Source: Ruminococcus sp. UBA4321 (lineage in GTDB: Bacteria > Bacillota > Clostridia > Oscillospirales > Ruminococcaceae). From it: a DNA stretch of 10,481 nucleotides. Shown here one piece after another: positions 5,633 to 10,481 of the stretch. A program made the position numbers and the translations under genes. The stretch lies in the NCBI GenBank assembly GCA_002393815.1, contig DGUB01000135.1:1-10481 (forward strand), written 5' to 3'. The notes beneath the pieces are model-generated. The model made no database searches, was not told the DNA's origin, and saw only the letters and a program-made list of their open reading frames with translations. The stretch's first letter is position 1. Each line of letters opens with the position of its first letter.

Positions 5633-6418
5633 TCAGCTTAATCTAACCCATCCGGCACCGGATTTGAGCTTGCCCCACTTTACTCCGGCGGAATCTGTCA
5701 TTTCCTGTACAATTGTGAAAGAACCATTAGAACCGATTGTGCCGTTGGAACTGCCGTTCGGACTGGAATAAATCGTAGCAGAACCGCTCAGAGATACTAC
5801 ATAGTTGGTACTTGTGATAGTGCCGTCACCGGGCGTATTCTGTGCCACAGTCGTTGTGACTGTTGTGGCATTGCTTCCATTGCCGGCAGTGGTCAGCGGC
5901 GGTGCGAGGGTTGCAATTCCTGAATAAGGGTCTGTTGTCGCAACATAGACCGGAGTCGGGCTGTCAGGTCTTGCACCTGTTGTCGTATACTGTGCAGACG
6001 GTGTCACTGCGCCGGGAGCGGTCGTTTCTCCGGGAACAGCAGGTTCTCCGCCGGGTGCTGTTTCACCTGGCATAGTTTCCGGCGGTATCGTATCAGAATA
6101 AGTAATTTCTTCTGTGGTAGCAAGAGAAGGGTCGAGTACTTCTGCCGGAATCGTTTCTGTTTCCGTATTGCCGTGATTCGGGTCGACAGTAGTAGCAATG
6201 GTTTCTCCGTTTTCTTCCGTAGGTACCTGAATCTGAATTACATTTTCCTGCGGATTGGTATTTTCACCGTGACCGAGGCTCATGAATGCCGCTACCAGAA
6301 GCGCGACAATCACCAGAAACAGCAGGAAAATCAGCACAATTCTGGTGACTTCAGAATCCATCTGAAATTTTTTTCCGCCATTTTTCTGGCTGCCTTTCTT
6401 TGATGCTTGACTTGACAT
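5633..6418 (-). CDS. Membrane-anchored protein with Thr/Pro-rich stalk and C-terminal SH3b-like domain
   Basis: The 261-residue product has a short basic cytoplasmic tail (KKGSQKNGGKK), one membrane helix (about 27-47) and a long extracellular stalk (about 50-205) rich in Thr, Pro, Gly, Ser and Glu. The compact C-terminal domain (about 206-261) contains YVVSLSGSATIYSSPNGSS, GSFTIVQEM, VKWGKLKSG and the ending GWVRLS. That pattern resembles bacterial SH3b domains, which often bind cell wall, though the domain is short and divergent. The stalk is the type expected to cross a peptidoglycan layer. There are no catalytic motifs. The ribosome binding site at the chosen ATG (6418) is weak (GAAAGA), and a later ATG at codon 20 is possible but would remove much of the positive tail. 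An extended -10 promoter lies upstream. Confidence 0.85.
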   Translation of the reverse strand: MSSQASKKGSQKNGGKKFQMDSEVTRIVLIFLLFLVIVALLVAAFMSLGHGENTNPQENVIQIQVPTEENGETIATTVDPNHGNTETETIPAEVLDPSLATTEEITYSDTIPPETMPGETAPGGEPAVPGETTAPGAVTPSAQYTTTGARPDSPTPVYVATTDPYSGIATLAPPLTTAGNGSNATTVTTTVAQNTPGDGTITSTNYVVSLSGSATIYSSPNGSSNGTIGSNGSFTIVQEMTDSAGVKWGKLKSGAGWVRLS

Positions 6419-6461
6419 TTTTTCTTTCAGCTTCTTTCTTCATAAGATTTGAATCACATTC

Positions 6462-6469
6462 ATTATACC
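6462..6469 (-). promoter_or_regulatory. Extended -10 promoter of the SH3b-like protein gene
   Basis: The minus strand reads TGGTATAAT (TATAAT at 6467-6462, TG one base before it). No good -35 hexamer stands 16-18 nt upstream, as expected for an extended -10 promoter. It lies about 44 nt before the ATG. Confidence 0.65.
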
Positions 6470-6492
6470 ATAAACGGCAGGAAATTTGCTAT

Positions 6493-6547
6493 TCGCATTA
6501 TGAACAAATAACACGGACAGAATGCGATTGTTTTCGACAAATCCGTG
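6493..6547. other. Interleaved inverted repeats in the divergent intergenic region
   Basis: A 7-bp inverted repeat TCGCATT/AATGCGA (6493-6499, 6521-6527) interleaves with a 6-bp repeat CACGGA/TCCGTG (6512-6517, 6542-6547). One arm of each lies in the loop of the other, as in a pseudoknot or a pair of alternative folds. They sit upstream of the SH3b gene's -10 box on one side and of the dockerin gene's promoter on the other. No gene is visible here. The repeats are short and may be chance. Confidence 0.2.
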
Positions 6548-6591
6548 ATACACTGCCGGACTGTTTCTATTATAGCAGAAATCTGAAAAAA

Positions 6592-6632
6592 TTGCAAGGG
6601 CTAATCAGAAAATACTTGAAGTCCCCTTGCAA
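6592..6632. promoter_or_regulatory. 9-bp inverted repeat overlapping the dockerin gene promoter, candidate operator
   Basis: TTGCAAGGG (6592-6600) is repeated inverted as CCCTTGCAA (6624-6632) with 23 nt between. The right arm covers the -35 hexamer of the promoter at 6627-6655. The arm centres are about 32 bp apart, roughly three helical turns. A regulator bound to both arms would block the promoter. An RNA role is less likely because the transcript starts downstream. Confidence 0.45.
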
Positions 6633-6655
6633 AATTTGTGAAAATGTGCTAAAAT
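6627..6655 (+). promoter_or_regulatory. Promoter of the dockerin protein gene
   Basis: TTGCAA (6627-6632), a 17-nt spacer, then TAAAAT (6650-6655), placing the transcript start near 6662. The gene's ribosome binding site AAGGAG is at 6678-6683. Confidence 0.7.
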
Positions 6656-6693
6656 AAGAATAGCATATTTTTGAGAAAAGGAGATAATGCTGT

Positions 6694-9072
6694 ATGAAAT
6701 TTCAAAAAATTGCCTGTTCTGTCACGGCATTCCTGCTAACAGCTGTCATGATGCCTGTTCCGGTACAGGCTGAGAACAAGCTTGTCGATTCCGGCATGAA
6801 CTATCAGGAGAGTACCGAGACTATCAATAATCCGGGGGCTGGGTATACCAAAACTTTATGGTATAAGTGCAAGCCCGGTGAAACTGCCGTCCAGAATCCG
6901 ACCGGAAATCTGGTGCTGATGTTTATTGATATCGGGGCATTCTCTTCCGGCGCGAACGGAACTACTTCAACAGATGCCGACGGAAATGAAGTCTATACCG
7001 AAGGAACAGACTATGACCTTGATGAACAGTTTTTCACAGCCATGCGCGGAACGCTCGAAAACTGCCGGAAAAACGGCTCAACCGTTGCCGTCAGATTCCG
7101 CTATGATGCCAACGGCAAAACCAATCCTGAACCGGCAAGCTTTGAACAGGTGCTTCATCACATTCAGCAGATTAAAGAAAACGGCTTCCTGGAAGACTAT
7201 AAAGATATTCTCATGTATGTCGAATCCGGCTTTGTCGGCGCATGGGGCGAACAGCACAGCGGAAAATATACCTCTCTGGAATATAAAGCACAGCTTCTTG
7301 ATGCGGTTCTGGATATGACTCCGGATGATATTCCCGTCACCGTCAGAACGCCGAATATCTTCGCGAAATGGGCTGGCATTGAAACCAAAGACCTCGCGGA
7401 CTGGGTTTCCGAACCCGGCAGTCAGGCTTCCAGAGTCGGTCTGTATAATGACGGCTATATGGGTTCTGATTCCGACCTCGGAACGTATTCCAACAGAGAA
7501 ATTGAAACGACATGGCTCGGCAGTCAGACCGTCAGAACCTACTACGGCGGAGAGTTCTCCGGCGCACTCGACTGGGCGAAAAAATACGATACATGGGAAC
7601 CACAGAACGCCATTCCCGAAATGTACAAGACCCATCTGAGCTATATCAATTCCAATATCTATACGATGTATCAGGACTATACGTTCGGTGAACAGTATGA
7701 CGTTTCCGGCGTGGATAATTCGGCATATTACGGACAGACGGTCTTTAAGTTTATCCGTGACCATCTCGGCTATCGCTTTGTTGTCCGTGACTGTGACCTG
7801 AATCAGACCGCTGAACAGGGGAGTACATTCAATCTTGATTTTTCAGTTGAGAATACAGGCTTTGCAAATCCCATCCGACCGCAGAACGCTGAAATCATTC
7901 TCGAAAAAGACGGAAATTATGTCGTTCAGGATATTGACATTGATTCCCGTGAGTGGTATTCCTGCACGACTTCACAGGAGAATCTTGAAATTCAGGTTCC
8001 CGGCAATCTGGAAGCAGGGGAATGGAATGTTTATTTAAGGCTGTCTGTCGGGAATCAGGACATTCCGGACGGCAATTTAAGAACTGTACAGTTCGCGAAT
8101 CCAGATATCTGGAACGCTTCCCTCGGCGCGAACAAGATGGGTTCTGTTCAGATTACTGAAACAAAAGATTCTGTTAAGAAAGCAAATTATCAGTCTGATT
8201 TGTATACTTCCGGGAATGTTTTTATCTTTGACGGCATCCGTTCCAGTGATTCGGAATGGACGGAACAGAATCTTATCGCGGAATCCGGAGAAAATAAACT
8301 CTACATGTCCGCAGATGACAAATATTTATATATCGGCGCGGAAGTACATCACAACGTCGAAAAGCCTGTCTGGAATCTTCGGTTGGAACATGACGGCGAT
8401 TCCTACTGGATTTACTATCAGTCCGCCGGATGGTGCTACTATTCCAAAGGCGACGACCATACCGGCTTTGATTTCAAGAAAAGTGCTGATTTCGCAGAAT
8501 TCAAGATTGATATGAGTTCTATGAATATCCAGTCCGGAACAGTTTTCGATAAAGTCAGAATCTTCGTGCAGGATGAGGGCGACGGCTGGAAGGGTGCCGG
8601 CGAACTTATCGCGGAAGGCTGTACGCTGAACAGCAGTTTTCCGGTATACTCGGCATATCAGAAAGTCTCTCTGAAAGAGCACCAGGAATATACCATGCAG
8701 GCGGTGACTTCTCTGGAGAATGTTTCTTATCAGTGGCTGAAAGACGGTGAGGAAATTTCCGGCGCGGACAGCAGAACGCTCACGCTGAAAGATATCAGTC
8801 AGGCATCAGCAGGGGACTACTCTGTCAAAATTACGGCTGAAAATGGTACAGCTCAGGAAATTTTATTATATACTGTTGAGAATGTCTATCCGGCGGAAGC
8901 TGTCCGGAAAGGCGATTTGAATGCTGACGGTGCTGTCGATATCAAAGATATCAAATTATTACAGGACTATCTGCACAAGCATGAAGTTAAGATTCAGGGT
9001 GATGCTGACATGAACGGTGACGGCATCTGGAATATCTATGACCTGATTTTATTAAAACGGAGCATTAAATAA
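6694..9072 (+). CDS. Secreted DUF4874/DUF4832 protein with CBM9-like, Ig-like and type I dockerin domains
   Basis: The 792-residue product starts with a signal peptide ending at VQA (cleavage about 26/27). Residues about 40-360 resemble DUF4874: NNPGAGYTKTLW (45-56), the strand NLVLMFIDIGAF (72-83) and YVESGFVGAWGE (175-186) look like a TIM-barrel glycosidase fold. Residues about 361-490 resemble DUF4832 (FSVENTGFANP, AGEWNVYLRLSVG). Residues about 500-645 look like a CBM9/DOMON-type sugar-binding domain (FDGI, YMSADDKYLYIGAEV). Residues about 650-730 are Ig-like (YQWLKDGEEISG, SAGDYSV). A type I dockerin closes it with two calcium loops, D741-D752 (DLNADG) and D772-D783 (DMNGDG), implying attachment to a cohesin scaffold. 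E177 and E186 are candidate acid residues by position only. The ATG is preceded by AAGGAG with a 10-nt spacer. The substrate is unknown, but a plant or host polysaccharide is likely. Two small genes follow at once. Confidence 0.9.
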   Translation: MKFQKIACSVTAFLLTAVMMPVPVQAENKLVDSGMNYQESTETINNPGAGYTKTLWYKCKPGETAVQNPTGNLVLMFIDIGAFSSGANGTTSTDADGNEVYTEGTDYDLDEQFFTAMRGTLENCRKNGSTVAVRFRYDANGKTNPEPASFEQVLHHIQQIKENGFLEDYKDILMYVESGFVGAWGEQHSGKYTSLEYKAQLLDAVLDMTPDDIPVTVRTPNIFAKWAGIETKDLADWVSEPGSQASRVGLYNDGYMGSDSDLGTYSNREIETTWLGSQTVRTYYGGEFSGALDWAKKYDTWEPQNAIPEMYKTHLSYINSNIYTMYQDYTFGEQYDVSGVDNSAYYGQTVFKFIRDHLGYRFVVRDCDLNQTAEQGSTFNLDFSVENTGFANPIRPQNAEIILEKDGNYVVQDIDIDSREWYSCTTSQENLEIQVPGNLEAGEWNVYLRLSVGNQDIPDGNLRTVQFANPDIWNASLGANKMGSVQITETKDSVKKANYQSDLYTSGNVFIFDGIRSSDSEWTEQNLIAESGENKLYMSADDKYLYIGAEVHHNVEKPVWNLRLEHDGDSYWIYYQSAGWCYYSKGDDHTGFDFKKSADFAEFKIDMSSMNIQSGTVFDKVRIFVQDEGDGWKGAGELIAEGCTLNSSFPVYSAYQKVSLKEHQEYTMQAVTSLENVSYQWLKDGEEISGADSRTLTLKDISQASAGDYSVKITAENGTAQEILLYTVENVYPAEAVRKGDLNADGAVDIKDIKLLQDYLHKHEVKIQGDADMNGDGIWNIYDLILLKRSIK

Positions 9073-9075
9073 CAT

Positions 9076-9390
9076 ATGCACAACGGCAGAGTAATAGTAT
9101 GGATGATGACGGCGACTTTCTTCATGATGATACTGGACAGCCTGCTTGCGTATCTCTTTCAGTCGCTGCTACATTTCAGAATTTCTGATATGCTTTCCGA
9201 TGATTTTGAAATGATGTTCCTGCTGTTTTTCTTACTTCCGGTTATGGTTGCCGGTGCTTGTGCTATTATTTATGATGTCAGATTTGACAGAGATGCAAGA
9301 AAAGCCTATTTTGAAAGAGAAGTTAAAATAATTGCATTGGTAAATTTAATATCTGTAATCGGATTTTGTATATTAGGAGCGATAGCATGA
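9076..9390 (+). CDS. Small unknown membrane protein
   Basis: The 104-residue product has three hydrophobic stretches (about 7-30, 46-67 and 84-103). A charged loop, YDVRFDRDARKAYFEREVK, lies between the second and third. It resembles no family I can name. It begins 3 nt after the dockerin gene's stop and overlaps the next gene by ATGA, so it is almost certainly in the same transcript. The ribosome binding site is poor: GGAG lies 13 nt from the ATG. Initiation may depend on ribosomes finishing the upstream gene, or may use the ATG at codon 10 or 11. A wholly different start would shorten the first membrane helix. Confidence 0.7.
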   Translation: MHNGRVIVWMMTATFFMMILDSLLAYLFQSLLHFRISDMLSDDFEMMFLLFFLLPVMVAGACAIIYDVRFDRDARKAYFEREVKIIALVNLISVIGFCILGAIA

Positions 9391-9914
9391 ATGACTGGAA
9401 ATCTACAGAATGGCAGGAAAGAACGTGGCAGAAGCCTTCCCGTTACTGGATTCGCGACGAGATAGAAGAAATCATCAAAGAAGAAAGCATCGACAGAACC
9501 AGATTCGGTGAGTATTCCAAATTCCGATATGATAAAATTATCAGAAGATTTTATTATACTTTCTGCGACTATCAGAATTTTACGCCGTCTGTCATTCCTC
9601 TGGAACATTATCACATGCATCTCCGTCAGAATCTGGAATGTGAATGCATTGCCGGATTTCTCCGGTCGTGTAACTGGATAACCTATCTGGAAGAAATCCG
9701 GAACGAAATCCCGGAATCAGCAGACAAGTGCTTCCTGATTTTATCCGAAGGCTGGGTTTATGAAGGCTGTCCGGAAGAAATCAGAAAAGTCCTGAGCGAA
9801 ACTGACGGCTGGCTTGATGATTTCATCATCTTATCCAACAAATTTGAATGGTTTGTCATTCATGATGACATTGCGGAATGTGCTTTCCTGTATCGGAGAA
9901 ATTGTGCAAAATGA
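9387..9914 (+). CDS. Unknown soluble protein
   Basis: The 175-residue product has no signal peptide or membrane helix. Its first half is rich in charged and aromatic residues (RYWIRDEIEEIIKEESIDRTRF, then FGEYSKFRYDKIIRRFYYTF). The second half ends with GWLDDFIILSNKFEWFVIHD and DIAECAFLYRR. That closing pattern, a strand with an aromatic patch followed by an asp-rich turn, recalls several small immunity-type protein families, but I cannot assign one. The ATG at 9387 overlaps the stop of the membrane protein gene as ATGA and has AGGAGC 6 nt upstream. An in-frame ATG at 9366 is inside the upstream gene and lacks such a site. It is the last gene of the dockerin transcript, followed by hairpins. 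Confidence 0.8.
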   Translation: MNDWKSTEWQERTWQKPSRYWIRDEIEEIIKEESIDRTRFGEYSKFRYDKIIRRFYYTFCDYQNFTPSVIPLEHYHMHLRQNLECECIAGFLRSCNWITYLEEIRNEIPESADKCFLILSEGWVYEGCPEEIRKVLSETDGWLDDFIILSNKFEWFVIHDDIAECAFLYRRNCAK

Positions 9915-9927
9915 CGAACAAATCAGC

Positions 9928-9944
9928 AGGGGAGTGCCTCCCCT
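9928..9944 (+). other. Short stem-loop after the unknown gene
   Basis: AGGGGAG and CTCCCCT pair perfectly over 7 bp around a 3-nt loop. No U-run follows, so it is probably an accessory hairpin that protects the 3' end or assists the terminator 16 nt downstream. Confidence 0.45.
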
Positions 9945-9960
9945 CTCATCATAATCAACA

Positions 9961-9990
9961 AAAACAGCACTCTTTTCAGGGTGCTGTTTT
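9961..9990. terminator. Bidirectional terminator between convergent genes
   Basis: AAAACAGCAC pairs with GTGCTGTTTT (10 bp). Two more inner pairs, one of them G-T, leave a 6-nt loop. On the minus strand the arm continues into TTTTTGTT, a good terminator for the HD gene. On the plus strand the U-run is shorter (four U, then ACTCTT). It lies between the unknown gene (ending 9914) and the HD gene (ending 9995). Confidence 0.85.
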
Positions 9991-9994
9991 ACTC

Positions 9995-10423
9995 TTATTC
10001 TTCTAATAACCGGATAGCGTTCTGATATTTCTCGAATCGTTTCAGAGCCTTTTCATCAATTTTATCCAGTCTCGATAAGTCGCTGTTATGGCGCAAATCA
10101 GCCAGTTTGACGGCTCTTGCAATCGGATTTTGCTTGATTCGCAGAACATATTCTGTATATTCTTCACCGGAATCATGCGTCAGCAGGGAAACGGCTTCCA
10201 CAACATTTTCAGAAAAGCCCATGTTTCGCAAGTCCTGAACCGATAGGGGAGTGTCTTCCACAACATCATGGAGCAGGGCAGTGGTGACAGTTTCTTCTGT
10301 TGTCATCTGTTCCGCCAGATGAAACGGGTGGAACACATAAGGCATACCGCTTTTGTCAACCTGGTGCTGATGGGCTTCAAAGCAGAGTTTCAGGGCTTTT
10401 TTCGTCTGTTCTGTATAAATCAT
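9995..10423 (-). CDS. Single-domain HD hydrolase, (p)ppGpp hydrolase-like
   Basis: The 142-residue product matches the HD hydrolase half of RelA/SpoT proteins and the stand-alone small alarmone hydrolases. These remove pyrophosphate from (p)ppGpp using Mn2+. Visible motifs are AHQHQVDKSGMPYVFHP (17-33, with the metal histidine H32), LHDVVEDT (51-58, with H52, D53, E56 and D57) and KLADLRHN (107-114, with D109). There is no synthetase, TGS or ACT domain. Activity on (p)ppGpp is inferred; related HD proteins act on other nucleotides. Start: GAGGA stands 9 nt before the ATG at 10423. The ATG at 10432 directly abuts the same GAGGA, so it is unlikely to be used, although it overlaps the stop of the upstream gene as ATGA. 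Confidence 0.88.
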   Translation of the reverse strand: MIYTEQTKKALKLCFEAHQHQVDKSGMPYVFHPFHLAEQMTTEETVTTALLHDVVEDTPLSVQDLRNMGFSENVVEAVSLLTHDSGEEYTEYVLRIKQNPIARAVKLADLRHNSDLSRLDKIDEKALKRFEKYQNAIRLLEE

Positions 10424-10428
10424 AGCAA

Positions 10429-10481
10429 TCATTCCTCATCATAAGACGGCATGGGCGGAGCGGTTTCCGGAGCTTCCGGTT
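10429..10481 (-). CDS. C-terminal tail of an upstream gene, cut by the right edge
   Basis: One minus-strand frame reads PEAPETAPPMPSYDEE and stops with TGA at 10431-10429. A Pro/Ala/Glu-rich tail ending in acidic residues is a credible protein end. The stop lies 5 nt before the HD hydrolase start, and GAGGA, the HD gene's ribosome binding site, lies within its last codons. This suggests a translationally coupled operon. Only 16 residues are visible, so no function can be given. Confidence 0.5.
   Translation of the reverse strand, partial: PEAPETAPPMPSYDEE

Noticed and set aside
5122..5646. Plus-strand open frame of 174 codons rich in Lys, Pro and Gln
   Set aside because: It is an out-of-frame reading of the repetitive Glu/Thr linker and crosses the terminator.
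6400..6657. Plus-strand open frame of 85 codons in the intergenic region
   Set aside because: It starts inside the SH3b-like gene, has no ribosome binding site, covers the inverted repeats and the dockerin promoter, and has no family-like features.
7078..7764. Minus-strand open frame of 228 codons
   Set aside because: It is antisense to the well-supported secreted dockerin protein and shows no domain.
9366..9386. Upstream in-frame ATG for the soluble unknown protein
   Set aside because: It has no ribosome binding site. The ATG at 9387 has AGGAGC 6 nt upstream and the common ATGA overlap.

Overview
The window looks like chromosome from an anaerobic, low-to-mid GC Firmicute, most likely a Ruminococcus-type gut or rumen bacterium. 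The grounds are a secreted protein ending in a type I dockerin (a cellulosome-style docking module), a flavodiiron protein typical of anaerobes, the rpsO-pnp gene pair, AAGGAGG-like ribosome binding sites and near-consensus SigA promoters (TTGACA-17-TATAAT). The genus is inferred from gene content, not from a marker gene.

Left part (1-3391, minus strand). Reading in the direction of transcription, a flavodiiron protein gene (fprA-like) overlaps a polysaccharide deacetylase gene by ATGA. Next comes a strong promoter, a structured leader and rpsO (ribosomal protein S15), then a spacer with two hairpins, then the first 309 codons of pnp (polynucleotide phosphorylase), which runs off the left edge. 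The leader could be an S15 autoregulatory site. The rpsO-pnp spacer could hold an RNA-processing hairpin and an attenuator.

Middle part (3392-6418). A compact divergent promoter region separates fprA from two tandem paralogous two-helix membrane proteins of unknown family. They are followed, from a separate promoter that overlaps the second paralog's stop codon, by a lipoprotein with a long Glu/Thr/Ser linker. A perfect bidirectional terminator separates this from a convergent gene for a membrane-anchored protein with a Thr/Pro-rich stalk and a C-terminal SH3b-like domain.

Right part (6419-10481). A promoter whose -35 lies inside a 9-bp inverted repeat drives a 792-residue secreted protein: signal peptide, DUF4874/DUF4832-type barrel and beta domains, a CBM9/DOMON-like domain, an Ig-like domain and a dockerin. 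Two small unknown genes follow closely (a membrane protein, then a soluble protein overlapping it by ATGA), probably in the same transcript. Hairpins end this unit and separate it from a convergent single-domain HD hydrolase resembling (p)ppGpp hydrolases. Just upstream of that gene is the Pro/Glu-rich tail of another gene cut by the right edge.

Most of the window is ordinary chromosome. The parts least explained by known families are the tandem membrane paralogs with their lipoprotein neighbour, the dockerin protein of unknown substrate, and the two unknown genes co-transcribed with it. I see no CRISPR array, insertion sequence, tRNA, rRNA or clear defence system.
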